DNA of 64,000 nucleotides from Ypsolopha sequella (GCA_934047225.1 OW203992.1:16977501-17041500); one strand, 5' to 3'. Positions 32,428 through 43,499 are shown, counted from the first letter of the stretch. Made by a program: numbers and translations. The notes: generated by a model not told the origin, from the letters alone.

Positions 32428-35400
32428 ATGACTTCAACTCCAACAGAAAATTACTGTAACTCCGCACAACGTGTAGTGAACGTCACCAACACGCCAATTT
32501 TGTTGCCAACCGTCTCACTTAAAATAGCAGACGTAAATGGTCAATTTCACTCAGCACGAGCCTTGTTAGACTGTGGAAGTATGCTGACTCTTTGTTCTCA
32601 GCGCATGGCCACAATTTTAAATTTACCATTAAAACATACATCTCTAAAAATCGCAGGAGTTGGAAATCAGCACACACAAGACTCAAAGGCATCAATCACA
32701 ATTGTATGCCGACCTACTCACCGTGACACACCTATGATCACGGCCACAGCCCATATATTGAAGAACGTAACTGGGTACCTACCGTTGGAAAAGGTTCCAG
32801 ATCTCGCTCAGTTAACAGGTCACCCACCGATTCCTCTTGCTGATCGAGAATATCACACACCAGCTCCGGTTGATCTAATACTGGGATCTGACGTTCTTGG
32901 TCAAGTGTTAGACGGAACCAAGATTTCGCTCGGCCCTGGCAAGCCTATAGCCTTCGGCACGATATTTGATTTTACATTGATTGGACCTTTCGAAAGTTTA
33001 CATACTTCACCCACGAATCAGGTCAACTCAGTTCACATTGTCGGCTCTCACACGGACTCAGAGCATTCCACTCATGACATTCACAAAAGTCTTGAGAGGT
33101 TTTGGGAATCCGAGGAACCCCAAACCTACAAGCATACCAGCCCATTAGAGGATCAGTGTGAGGACATTTTCCGCACCACAACTACTCGTGAACCATCAGG
33201 TCAATATGTGGTTACACTGCCCTTTCTGCACAACGCGCCGACATTAGGTTCCACTCACGCTATTGCACTGCGCAGGTTTCTCAACTTAGAGAAGAAGTTG
33301 CAAGCGAACCCGCCCTTCCGCTCGAAATATGTAGAATTCATGTCAGATTACATAAAATTGGGACATATGTCGCTGTGTCACCCCAATACCTTTGCTCATA
33401 AATCCCATTTCTATATCCCACATCATGGCATATTCAAGCCAGGGTCAGAAAAGTTACGCTGCGTGTTTGACGGAAGTTGTAAGAGTTCAAACGGCGTCAA
33501 TCTAAATGATTGTCTTCATACAGGTCCAGCTCTTCAGCAAGATATTGTTGACATTATCATGTCCTTCAGGATCCACTCACAAGTTTTCAGCACAGACATC
33601 CGAATGATGTTCCGAAATATACTCATTCACCCAGAGCAAAGACGTTTTCAACTCATTCTCTGGCGGTCTTCACCCGACCAGCCCTTGCTCACGTATGCCC
33701 TTAATACCGTCACATATGGATTAAGGTCCAGCCCATACCATGCCATCCGCACTTTACTCCAATTGGCTGATGACGAAGGTCATCGCTACCCCCACGCTGC
33801 TCAGGTCCTCCGCAAATCAATATTTGTGGACGACATTCTCTCAGGTGCAGATTCTGTAGAATCTGCTCAGTCGCTCCAAAGCGAACTGATCGAGTTACTC
33901 GCCCTAGGTGGCTTTCAGCTCAGTAAATGGACCTCCAACTCGCCCCAGCTCCTTGAACGGTTCCCAGATGACCAGTGCGACATGCCCAAGGACTTTGACT
34001 TCAGTCCCGACTCTAATTCCATTAAGGTTCTGGGAATACAGTGGATTCCTCAAACTGATGAGTTCACTTATCGCATTTCTCTGCCCACTCATGCTCAAGT
34101 CACAAAGCGCTCCATTCTCAGTACAGTAGCGTCTCTCTATGACCCCAATGGCTGGGTTACTCCAGTCATCTTCCGCGCAAAGATTCTTCTCCAGAAGCTT
34201 TGGCTTCTGAAAATAGGATGGGATGAGCCTATCTCTGAAGAAGTCCACACAGAGTGGCAACACATCTCAGAGGATCTTCCTCAGCTCTCAAACCTCCGTT
34301 TACCTCGACACATTTGTAAGTACAAGCCCACGTCTACTTACTCACTTCACGGGTTCGCGGACGCATCAGAGGCTGGCTTTGGTGCCGCTATCTACCTTCA
34401 TGAGCGCAATATCACTGGACATGTCAATGTACACCTTATCATTGGCAAGTCCAAGGTCGCACCCATAAAGACTCGTCTCTCAATCCCGAAATTGGAGTTG
34501 TCAGCCGCGACTCTTTTATCTCAGCTCATGACTCGAGTGTCAGCCCAATTGTCAGCTCATATAGCCATTCAAACACACACATGCTGGTCAGATAGCACAA
34601 TAGTGTTGGCATGGCTCAATACGCCACCTCACCGATTACAGACTTTCGAGGCCAATCGAGTGGCTAAGATCACAGCTATTTCAACTAGCCATACGTGGAG
34701 GCATGTGCCCACGAATCTCAACCCTGCTGACTGTGCAAGCAGAGGCATGTCTGCCCAGTCTCTCTCACTTCATGACCTTTGGTGGTCACCCAGTTGGCTC
34801 AAAGAACCTACCTGCACTTGGCCCAAGATGCCACCCGCTCTAGGCCATCATGCTCTCCCAGGCCTTAAGCCCAAAAAGGTACCAGCACACATAGCAGTCC
34901 CAGATATCGATCTGGACTTGCTCACTCGCTACAGCTCACTTGACAAGCTCGTCGGAGTGACGGCTTGTATTAAAAGGTTCATATTCAATTGTCGGCACAG
35001 CCCAGATGCACGGCGCTCTGGTCCGTTGACAGCTAGTGAACGCAGGGACGCTCTGTTGCACTGGGTCCGCTCTGTTCAGCACAATGAGTTTGCTGAAGAC
35101 ATTAATCGTATCCAGACTGATAAGGTTTGTCCCGTTCGGCTCCAGCGTCTCTCGCCCTTCATAAAGGACGGCCTCTTGAGAGTCGGTGGTCGTCTCTCTC
35201 ACGCGTCAATTAGGTATGACGCTCAACACCCACTCATTCTACCCAGTTCAAGTCCGCTCGTAGATCTCATTATAGATCACTATCACACAATACACTGCCA
35301 CCCTGGAGCTGACACATTACACGCCATATTACGCCAGCAGTACTGGATTCTGTCCGCTCGTCGTATTATTAGACACCGCGTGTTTAAATGTATTAGATGT

Positions 35401-36444
35401 TTCCGGTGCCGCGCTCAACCTAAGGCTCCGCTCATGGCTGATCTCCCAGTAGACAGAGTTACTCCTCAGCCAGTTTTTAGTCACGTCACGACGGACTTTG
35501 CTGGCCACTTCTTCGTTAAATCCAGCACGTTGCGGAACGCGAAACTCATAAAGGCGTACTTTTGTATTTTCGTTTGCCTCGCAACAAAGGCGGTTCATTT
35601 GGAACCAGTCTCTGCACTCTCAACGGAAGCGTTCTTTGCGGCATTGCAACGTTTTATCTCACGTCGCGGTACTCCGGTTCTCATTCGCTCAGACTGCGGC
35701 ACAAACTATGTAGGTGCTAGGAATCAACTCATTGAAGTTCAGAACTTCCTCAGGTCAAACAATGATGCAATCACTCACAAGCTCGCGAATCAGCACATAA
35801 CTTGGTTACTGAACCCGCCTAAAGGGCCTTGGTTCGGCGCTCTGCACGAAATAAACGTAAAATCCACCAAGCAACTACTTTATCGTGTGATAGGTGAACA
35901 GCACCTCACTTTTGAGGAATTCTCTACTCTTTTGGCTCGAATTGAGGCTGTACTCAACTCAAGACCCCTCTGCCCAATTTCATCCGACCCTACGGACTTT
36001 GAACCTCTCACGGCCGGACATTTCATTATTGGTCGTCCACTCACCGCTCTACCTGAGCAGTCTTTTGACGACAGACCCATATCTGCTCTTAAACGGTTTC
36101 AACTAATTCAAGCGCTCTCTCAGCGCTTTTGGACTCTCTGGTCCAGATCCTACCTCCATACCCTGCAAACCCGCTCCAAATGGCTCTCCCCTTCTTCCCC
36201 TCCTCAAGTGGGTGAACTGGTCCTCATCAAAGAGGATGACCTGCCTCCGCTCCAATGGAAGTTGGGGAGAATTCTCCGCACGATACCTGGCAAGGATGGA
36301 GTGATCCGAGTTGTGGATCTGGACACAGCTCATGGAAATCTGCGACGACCTGTGTTCAAGATAGCCAGGCTGCCGTTGGATTCAACTCAAGAGGAGTCGC
36401 AGCCCCGGCCCCCCCAGGATGTTCACGCGCAGCATGACGTGTGA
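32428..36444 (+). CDS. pol: BEL-1 Pol: protease, RT, RNase H, integrase
   Basis: 1338 codons from the first ATG after gag; the true product is probably Gag-Pol made by readthrough, since the frame is open back to 32317. Order of domains: aspartic protease of DUF1758 type with ALLDCGS (D48) and LGSDVLG; Pao-type reverse transcriptase with FVDD at about 466-469; RNase H with GFADASEAG (about 644) and WSDST (about 722); integrase zinc finger (HYHTIHCH, CIRC) and catalytic D1023, D1089, E1141; then a C-terminal domain with LPPLQWKLGRI. The protease has Cys where Ser or Thr is usual after Asp. In the integrase the box around Glu reads ALHEINVKS where GLWEAAVKS is common. The length is normal for the family and the frame has no breaks. 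Confidence 0.93.
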   Translation: MTSTPTENYCNSAQRVVNVTNTPILLPTVSLKIADVNGQFHSARALLDCGSMLTLCSQRMATILNLPLKHTSLKIAGVGNQHTQDSKASITIVCRPTHRDTPMITATAHILKNVTGYLPLEKVPDLAQLTGHPPIPLADREYHTPAPVDLILGSDVLGQVLDGTKISLGPGKPIAFGTIFDFTLIGPFESLHTSPTNQVNSVHIVGSHTDSEHSTHDIHKSLERFWESEEPQTYKHTSPLEDQCEDIFRTTTTREPSGQYVVTLPFLHNAPTLGSTHAIALRRFLNLEKKLQANPPFRSKYVEFMSDYIKLGHMSLCHPNTFAHKSHFYIPHHGIFKPGSEKLRCVFDGSCKSSNGVNLNDCLHTGPALQQDIVDIIMSFRIHSQVFSTDIRMMFRNILIHPEQRRFQLILWRSSPDQPLLTYALNTVTYGLRSSPYHAIRTLLQLADDEGHRYPHAAQVLRKSIFVDDILSGADSVESAQSLQSELIELLALGGFQLSKWTSNSPQLLERFPDDQCDMPKDFDFSPDSNSIKVLGIQWIPQTDEFTYRISLPTHAQVTKRSILSTVASLYDPNGWVTPVIFRAKILLQKLWLLKIGWDEPISEEVHTEWQHISEDLPQLSNLRLPRHICKYKPTSTYSLHGFADASEAGFGAAIYLHERNITGHVNVHLIIGKSKVAPIKTRLSIPKLELSAATLLSQLMTRVSAQLSAHIAIQTHTCWSDSTIVLAWLNTPPHRLQTFEANRVAKITAISTSHTWRHVPTNLNPADCASRGMSAQSLSLHDLWWSPSWLKEPTCTWPKMPPALGHHALPGLKPKKVPAHIAVPDIDLDLLTRYSSLDKLVGVTACIKRFIFNCRHSPDARRSGPLTASERRDALLHWVRSVQHNEFAEDINRIQTDKVCPVRLQRLSPFIKDGLLRVGGRLSHASIRYDAQHPLILPSSSPLVDLIIDHYHTIHCHPGADTLHAILRQQYWILSARRIIRHRVFKCIRCFRCRAQPKAPLMADLPVDRVTPQPVFSHVTTDFAGHFFVKSSTLRNAKLIKAYFCIFVCLATKAVHLEPVSALSTEAFFAALQRFISRRGTPVLIRSDCGTNYVGARNQLIEVQNFLRSNNDAITHKLANQHITWLLNPPKGPWFGALHEINVKSTKQLLYRVIGEQHLTFEEFSTLLARIEAVLNSRPLCPISSDPTDFEPLTAGHFIIGRPLTALPEQSFDDRPISALKRFQLIQALSQRFWTLWSRSYLHTLQTRSKWLSPSSPPQVGELVLIKEDDLPPLQWKLGRILRTIPGKDGVIRVVDLDTAHGNLRRPVFKIARLPLDSTQEESQPRPPQDVHAQHDV

Positions 36445-36845
36445 TTCGCGTGCGCACGCGCGAACGACCACCCCCTCCCCGCCGCGGTCTGAGCGAGGCG
36501 CGCGCGGGCGCTGGCTTCATTCTGTTTCGTCCGAACTCTCTAGAGAACGACACATGTGTACACATTCGTGCCGCCGATACAAACAATCTCGCGTATTCAC
36601 CGTGTCTTGTGAACATATAAGTGCTGTGTATTACTTCAAGACATTCTGCACATCCCTGTTCAAGATCAGCCCTGTAATCAATCAGCCCAACGAGAGGAGA
36701 CGACACGCGGCGCATTTCAGCCGGCACATCGAAACATTCCAACCAGGTCAGCGCACCCACATTGTTCCCCACAATTTTTTCTTCTCTCGTGTCAACCCAT
36801 CCATCCTCTTTCATCATCTCTGCATTTCTGTAGCCAGCGGCTACA
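36420..36845 (+). repeat. BEL-1 3' LTR
   Basis: Same length as the 5' LTR, with one difference seen. The pol frame runs 25 bases into it and stops at TGA 36442-36444. No clear purine-rich tract precedes it; the adjacent sequence is C-rich (GCCCCGGCCCCCCCAGGA). Confidence 0.95.
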
Positions 36846-36882
36846 CCCTTTAAAGGAATAGGTCGAATTACCAAGCACCCCG

Positions 36883-38040
36883 TATTTTACAATCAACTTT
36901 TTAATATCTACAATTTGATCTCCATATTGTATTTTTAGGATATTTTTATTTTTCTCACTTTTGCTTTGGGAAATATTTTGAACAATTTCATTTTATGTAA
37001 TTTTTTTTACACTGTAATATGTGGGCAAATAAATGCTATTTTTGTGCCAAATTTCGTGTCTTTATCTTTAACTGTCCTAAAGTTATGAGGCTGTGACATA
37101 TGGACGGATGGACAACGGAGTCTCACCATAAAGGTTCCTTTTGTACCTTGTAGGTACTACGGAAGTAGGCCTATTTTATTTACAAAGCGCCCCGGTTGTA
37201 ACAATAAAAAAGTTACGTACTTACTTAACTTTATTTGTCCTCTTCTGTCACTAAACACTGTTGAATGTCTGAAGAATACAATACTATTTCAGTTTTCTTT
37301 TAAGTAAAATATGTCAAGAATAACAACCGGAGCAGATTGTGTGCCTGTAAAGTGTTGATGCGACGAAAGAGAACGCCCGTTCCTGAGTAGACATCTCTTG
37401 TTTAACGAGCAAAAAATAAACCTACTCATGCAATGCTGAAAACGTAAAATCTTGGGATAAGTACAAGTAAGTATCTACCTATTTCTTTTTTATACCTTCT
37501 AGACTATTAACTTTCACGACACGAGAAGCGCTTTATTACCAAACGACACCGCACAACACAGACAAAGGAGGTTAGGCTCAAATGACGACCTATTTACACC
37601 TGTAAATACGAGTAGCTTGTCATTGGATTTGCATAATTTGCAAAATAAGAAAATTGTGAGTAATATCAACAATTTTAAAATAATAATTTCCATACAGTCG
37701 GACATCTCGATTCTATTGAAATTTGTTTTTGAGATGAAACTATGTTGGGAATATTTTTCACATAAACCTTTTTAATATTTATTTTCAAGTCATACAATAA
37801 ATACTACTGTGGTACGTTCGGATGCGGTGTCGTCAATAGAAAAATAAGAAGAATGTTGTGTATATTATGATTTCTGTTAAGACTATGTTGGTCGCCTCAC
37901 TCCACTCCGCTTCGCTCAGGTCTCTTATTTATTTTATAAACATAACACGCTCCTCCTCGCTCCGCTCGTCGACGCACCTACTTCTGACTATATGCTGAAA
38001 AGACTTTCGTAAACCTAACTCCGAGAAAAACATAAAATAA
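36883..38040. other. Intergenic DNA with repeat scraps
   Basis: A reversed GGGTTCCG-type scrap lies near 37095-37165 (ATGGACGGATGGACAACGGA, GTACTACGGAA). CACTCCACTCCGCTTCGCTC near 37900 echoes the tract near 7350. No gene. Confidence 0.4.
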
Positions 38041-38044
38041 AAAA

Positions 38045-38112
38045 TTCTGACAAGGATTCAAACTCCGAACTTGGTTACTAGTGCTGTTACCCACTGCTTC
38101 AACAATTCGATA
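38045..38112 (-). mobile_element. tRNA-derived SINE head, candidate
   Basis: The minus strand has a box-A-like TTGAAGCAGTGGGTAACAGC followed at tRNA-like distance by a box-B-like GGAGTTTGAATCCTTG. The rest does not fold as a normal tRNA, so a SINE promoter region is the better reading. Confidence 0.4.
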
Positions 38113-38329
38113 TTTGAAGCGATAAATCCAGCAAACATATTCAAGTTTTTCACGTGACAGTCATGTGACTTCTCGCGGCACCGCATCCAATCTTACTAGA
38201 GCATCGCTAGCGGCAACGTGTACACTTCTAAAATATTACATCTAAGACTTTTTATTAAGTATTTAGATTAGAGGCATTTTCGTTTCTACTTCTTACATCT
38301 TTGTAAAATTGAGATATCTCCTGCAATAA

Positions 38330-38640
38330 AACAAATAATAATTATTTATTTATTTACTTAAATGGTTAGTATAACAGAAAAACTTAATTAGGCCTATCCT
38401 AGGGTTAGTAAAATACAAAAATAGAGAAAAAAAAAGAATTTGGGACTAATAATACCCAAAGCAGGCTTCCGACACATTAACAGATTCTTTCTCAGACTGT
38501 AAAACTAACAACCTAGCACATAATAATAATTTCGAATATGTGTGCTCCGATACTAGAATTCTCCGTAACACGGAAGCACTATGAAGTTATTTTCGCCAAA
38601 GGGCGCCCAGTGCTATAAGTAATATAAACAGTAAAATTAT
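38330..38640 (-). mobile_element. Probable LINE 3' end
   Basis: The minus strand ends in an (AAAT)n-like tail (plus strand TTATTTATTTATTTAC at about 38344). The preceding sequence is non-coding but resembles LINE 3' UTRs. Family unknown. Confidence 0.3.
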
Positions 38641-40183
38641 GTAAAATATAACGCATGTCCAATACACAAATAAGTCTGTTATTACAAGCATTTCAGTACA
38701 AACTTTTTACAAGCAAGCCTTGTAGCAAGGCCTACATTTCTTTGGTACAACTGTTTTGCTTATCTTGCATATCCAAATCTCTGCAGCCAAAATATTTGTT
38801 CATTGTTCAAAGAATCATCGACATAATTCTGTCAAACTCTCTCGTTAAGTACCCGTCATTGGCTGATTTATCAATGAAAGTGATAAGAGAATAATGCTAA
38901 AAATAAGATCAATTCGTCGTTAACTAGAAACGTTTGAGAGGTCTATAAAATAGAGAATCCATTCAATAAACTCCACCAGCGCGAGCGAAAATTTGTTTTT
39001 TTATTGCTCTAAGGCTAAGTCTAGAAAGGCTACCTTGCCTCGCAAGCAGGGCTGAACCAACTTTGTGAGGAAGACAGACTATGTCGATAACATGTCTAGA
39101 TATTCCACAATACTTATATCGAGAACTTGTTAGCATTACTTATCGTAATCGTGTGCGTTTTGGCCAAGTATTTCCTTGAAGTAAGTGGACTCTCAGTTTA
39201 GTTGTATATTCGGAAATCTTTCAGCTTATATCTGGTCCTAGGGAACTGCGTGTCCCCAGGGAACAAACTAAAGCCTTTGTCCAATCCAATTTAAGAGTCT
39301 TACCATTACAACAGTGAAATAATAGGTTCAGTAGTTCCAGAGATTACTCGCAAAAATGTATACGAGGCAAATATAAACTAAATGACAAACTTTGGATGAT
39401 TTTGTTGTAATAATCGGGAAACATCCAGCCATTGAAAAAATACAACTATGTTCTCCTAACGTTTATGAAGTAAATTTGAACAAACCACGTCAATTGATTC
39501 ATATTTGGTGTAAATATTTTTTTTTTGTTTACACCAAATCTCAGAACATTTAAATGTTCTGTGCACCAAATGTAATTGACTACCTCAAATTGAATTTACC
39601 TCTATTTTACACATTTTAGACTTTATCGAGGATTGATATCAGGATTTAGTTGGTTGTTTCTTTGTAAAATTTGTTTGAATGATATCTTGCTAGTTTTAAC
39701 AAATCGTATTTTTATTTCAACCAGAAGCCAAGTTATATAATAAAAACGTAGTTTTGCGAGTGCTGACATTTCGGTTGTCGTAACAGCCACGACGGACGGC
39801 TCAGTGCGCCCTTTTTTACAATAATGAAACTTCATAGAGTTCAGTTCTATAGGTACTTGATGCAAAATGAGGTGCTCAATCTCGGGTCACCCATATCCAT
39901 ATTATGTTACAGTGTACAAAATACAATTTTAAAGTTATAACGTTAAGTAGAGAAAATATAATATAAAATTTTATTAGGGCCCTTACTATCCAGTTTAAAG
40001 GTCTACTCTTTAGTTTAGAAAATGATGAGCCGTCTGAATGAAAAATATGTAAGATTCTTCAAGATGTTGCTGTGCTGGCAAGAAAACTTATAAGTAAGGT
40101 TTATGAAAAAGAAGCTACGTTGCCAGTTCGTAAAAATTTGATAACTGTGTATTACGCTTATATGGAAAAACCAATTTTAACTG
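38641..40183. other. Intergenic DNA, no gene supported
   Basis: A hairpin near 39505-39575 (TTGGTGTAAA...TTTACACCAA). The short open frames have no recognisable content. Confidence 0.4.
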
Positions 40184-41178
40184 TAGGTCTACCATGATTT
40201 TTGCACTCTATACACGTTAATGTATGCGTGAAATATTTTGTATTGGAAATTGTTGCTCCTCTCGTAAACCGCTAGGGGCGCTGTGCAATTTCTCATATAC
40301 AGGGTGGAAAAAATGTAAGGGCCTTGGAGGGGAACTACCATAAACCCTTTAGTTAGCTCATTTTGCTGAAAGAAAACATTCCTTTATTTTTTAAAAGAAA
40401 CAAAACTGCATTCAAAGATATTCTGAAATTCGCTTGTCTTACCCGGGAATCGCACCAACTAAAAATAAAAAAAATAAACCCTCGCTATTTTATTATACGA
40501 ATCGGTAGGATTATTGTTCAGGATAAAATTTGTCTAAAAAACATTTAGTCTTACACTCATCTGTTGTACGAGATACCCATGAAATTTAATATTTATTACA
40601 AGTTCTTTATGTAGTGCAAGAAGGAATTGTGCTGTGCATTGATTTATTATTACCATTTAACGATTTTCTTATTGAAGTCTTCAACAAGGTACTTAAGATA
40701 AATAACATTAGCAAGCTTGTACTTCATACGGTGTCTTTGGATGTAAGAGAGATAAGAAAATTATAGCGTGTCATTTACTTGTTACAAGTGAACAGTACTA
40801 GGCATTGTTAACAAAGAAATTGTTATAAATATTTAATTTCATGGGTATCTCGTACAACAGATAGTGTAAGACCAAATGTTTATTAGACAAATTTTATTCT
40901 GAACAATTATCCTACCGATTCGTATAATAAAATAGCGAGGGTTTATTTTTTTAATTTTTAGTTGGTTCGATTCCCGGGTGAGACAAGCAAATTTCAGAAT
41001 ATCTTAGAATGAAGTTTTGTTTCTTTTAAAAAATAAAGGAATATTTCCTTTCAGTAAAATGAGCTAACTAAAGGATTTAAGGTAGTTCCCCTCCAGGGCC
41101 CTTAAATTTTTTCCACTCTGTATATATTTTACGCAAACGTTAACGTGTTATCGAGTGCAAAACTCATGGTAGGCCTAC
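40184..41178. repeat. Outer inverted repeat around a foldback
   Basis: TAGGTCTACCATGATTTTTG at 40184 and its inverted partner near 41160-41178 lie outside the foldback at 40300-41120. The left side has 59 extra bases between the outer arm and the foldback; the right side is direct. Confidence 0.55.
40300..41120. mobile_element. Foldback MITE, CAGGGTGG ends, TA duplication
   Basis: Arms of about 300 bp (40300-40600 and 40830-41120) are inverted copies. They start CAGGGTGGAAAAAATGTAAG and are flanked by TA (40298-40299, 41121-41122). About 230 bp of unique centre. The CAGGGTG ends and TA duplication resemble the MITE split by BEL-1. Confidence 0.8.
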
Positions 41179-41313
41179 CGCATTTTCCTCTATGGCCTAC
41201 CGGCTTCAAATATGATAATCGGTAAAAAGCCATGTCAGTAATACACCAGATTCTCAATATTAAGTCAGGAATACAACAGATTCTCAATAATGGGTGTAAT
41301 TGCCGCAGCAAAC

Positions 41314-41703
41314 TCTTTGAAGGAAACTCTATTTTCATTACTAACATTTTTTGCATTTTTTTTAGAAATGACAAATCCAATTTTTTAAATTTATTTTGTG
41401 TATATATGGGACAACATTAAGCTAACAGCAAGACTAATTTAATTTTTATAAAGTGTGTGCTGTAAAAAATTATTACGAAATTATCATGGAAATGGATAGC
41501 AATTAGGACGAACTGTTTTTGAAAATTAAATTTTAGTCATAAAAGTGACAATAAAAACAAAATTTAATACGTAGATGTAAAACCTTGAAATCAACCTTCA
41601 AACAAAAAATAAACAATGGAAATAGCTATTGAATTACAGAGATTATGAATTCACGAATCTGTATGAAAATTTCGGCAATTTCATAGGTATTATTATTAAG
41701 ACC
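41314..41703 (-). mobile_element. TA MITE with splice-acceptor-like core, truncated copy
   Basis: Reverse-orientation copy of 60180-60588, lacking the first arm. It retains TTACTAACATTTTTTGCATT followed by TTTTTTTAG on the plus strand, the same branch-site and acceptor-like sequence as in the complete copy. Confidence 0.65.
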
Positions 41704-42364
41704 TATTTTTAAGACCCACGATCGAATTCTGACGGATGAGCTTGCATTAATGAATATTTAGAAATGTATGTGTACACTATCATATATATCACAAAGAAAT
41801 TTAATAAACATGTAGTGTTACTGAAAGTATGTTTATGTTTATTCTTATTGCACACAGAAAACTCAATTCTAAATTATATAATAAAAGTTATGTACAATGG
41901 CGTGCTTATCTCAATAATGAGATTTCTTCCAGCAAATATATATATTGATATTCATATTGTGCACGATAATACTTATACAGAAACAAGATTAAATTAATAG
42001 TAGATACCTAATTAGTTAAAAATAATAACAAACTACATAAAATTTACATGCCTAAATAGTATAAATAAATATAACAATACATATTCAGTAATAAATTATA
42101 TATATATATATACATACACAGGATAGGTTGTCGAAGATAGTGCTCTTTTATTTTTCTTTTGAATACACCAATGGAGGGGCTATCCCTGATAGTATAGTAG
42201 TAGTACATTGTATTTATTGTGTTTATTCTCTAATTTGAGATTGCAGATTTTCATTATTGGATAGTAAAGCTCACCTTATACCCTATTTAAGCATACATAG
42301 GCACAGACAGACAGCGGTAATCAACTTTGTTTTATACTATAAAATAAAAAATATATACTATTTT
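41704..42364. other. AT-rich DNA with (TA)n
   Basis: A (TA)n tract near 42095-42112. No gene. Confidence 0.4.
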
Positions 42365-42670
42365 AAACTCACGCCTGTCTCCCAGAGGGGTATGCAGAGA
42401 CTACAGATTTACATCTGCTACGATTCAAACACACCTCTTTCGCCTCTTCCACAGCCATTAATCTAAGTCATACAACTTCTATTCCGGGTACTTTTGACAT
42501 GGCCCTTCTTCAGTATATCGAAAATTTGATCAGCATACGTCCTTTTAGGGCGGCCTGGTCGAACTGTACCTTCTACTTGCGCACCGCAAATTTCTTTCGT
42601 CACTCTAATTTCATTCATCTTCTCTACATGTCCAAACCACCGAAGCATTCCTTTTTCTATTCTAGTCACT
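42365..42670 (-). mobile_element. Non-LTR retrotransposon C-terminal fragment
   Basis: A 68-codon minus-strand frame (42669-42463) reads MTRIEKGMLRWFGHVEKMNE, then GRPKRTYADQIFDILKKGHV and KSTRNRSCM. This is the conserved C-terminus of a LINE family common in Lepidoptera, downstream of its reverse transcriptase. The catalytic parts are missing. Fragments of the same family lie at 9225 and 19198. Confidence 0.75.
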
Positions 42671-43004
42671 AAATTTTCTTATCTATCTTTCTACTAAATG
42701 CACCATTACATGAATGATATTTATTTCACAGGTACGGTAATTTTGAATAAAATTATATATGGAAAACAAATAAAATCAAATGAAAAAGCAGTTTTCCCAT
42801 TATGTTCACGTAGTCGTATCTGCTGAAATATAATTATAAGTAAGCATTTAACCCTACTTAATGAATGGCTGACCAAAATAATCACTACATATTCAAAACT
42901 GTAGAACCCGGTGTGTCTGTACATTGAAGAAAAGTAATAAAAATTGAAAGGGGTGACTAAAAAAGAGTAATGGAACACAAATCAGCGATTTTTAGAATGA
43001 AGCA

Positions 43005-43495
43005 CCAAGCGACCATACTATATATGAGGTTTCCCAGGTCCGGAGTTGAATTTTAGTGGAGGGTGTGAAAGATTTGATGATGCGTGTGGTGAAACAATTG
43101 TTTAAAGTTTGATTGGGGAGTCGAGTGTGGACGGGAAATGTTAGAGTGTTATTTGTAATTGAGTCGGATGTGTGTCGGTGTTGGTTGAGTCTGATGTGGA
43201 GGGCGTTTTTCGTTTCTCCTACGTAGAATGCAGTACAGTGTCTGCATTCTAGAAGGTAAACACTGTTTGGTTATGCGTAGTAGCTGTTTGACGAGTGATG
43301 AGAGTTTATGGCGGTAGCCGTGTTGATTATTGCACATGTTTTGTATCGCGGGTGTCGGCATGGTGCTGTTCCGGGAGATGAGTATGTGTTCTGAGTGGAA
43401 GGATTCTTTGTATTAGTTGGTAAGGTTTTAACGTTTGGGTTTTGTTTGTAGCATATCTGAACGTTGTGTAGTAGAAGTTCTATGGTTTCGTCATT
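43005..43495 (-). pseudogene. Penelope-like element C-terminus with GIY-YIG endonuclease, broken
   Basis: Minus-strand translation gives YKQNPNVKTLP, then GTAPCRHPRYKTCAII, an in-frame TAA at about 43269-43271, and then NSVYLLECRHCTAFYVGETK and LHIRLNQHRHT. The pattern 'VYLL.C..C...YVGET...L..RLNQHR' is a GIY-YIG nuclease, and the preceding Cys-rich segment is the linker seen in Penelope-like retroelements. In such elements this nuclease nicks the target for primed reverse transcription. The reverse transcriptase is absent. The frame continues to about 43010 (FTTRIIKSF...LRTWETS). One stop breaks it, so it is a remnant. The upstream end is replaced by a Helitron end. Confidence 0.7.
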
Positions 43496-43499
43496 CTGT

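Larger units (their letters stand above)
29161..36845 (+). mobile_element. BEL-1: complete BEL/Pao LTR retrotransposon
   Basis: 7685 bp, in order: 426-bp LTR, 1.16-kb leader, gag, leaky stop, pol, 426-bp LTR. LTR termini are TG...CA. The 5-bp duplication CCCTT is at 29156-29160 and 36846-36850, as BEL/Pao integrases produce. By eye the LTRs differ at one base (A29450 versus G36709). All enzyme motifs are present. It is more GC-rich than its surroundings. Known for the family: replication by reverse transcription in a Gag particle. Inferred: a very recent insertion, possibly still competent. Confidence 0.95.
28713..36882. mobile_element. Foldback MITE with CAGGGTGCTTGG ends, split by BEL-1
   Basis: Left end CAGGGTGCTTGGTAATTCCA and right end (reverse complement) CGGGGTGCTTGGTAATTCGA are flanked by TA on both sides (28711-28712, 36883-36884). 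The inverted arms continue through AAAGGGGTTATACTAG, which is intact in the left arm. In the right arm BEL-1 is inserted within AAGGG, duplicating CCCTT. Confidence 0.72.

Noticed and set aside
38045..38112. A functional tRNA gene
   Set aside because: A and B box-like sequences are present, but I could not build an acceptor stem or anticodon arm; a SINE head is more likely.
43149..43361. 70-codon frame in this region as a separate gene
   Set aside because: It is an out-of-frame shadow of the Penelope-like GIY-YIG reading.
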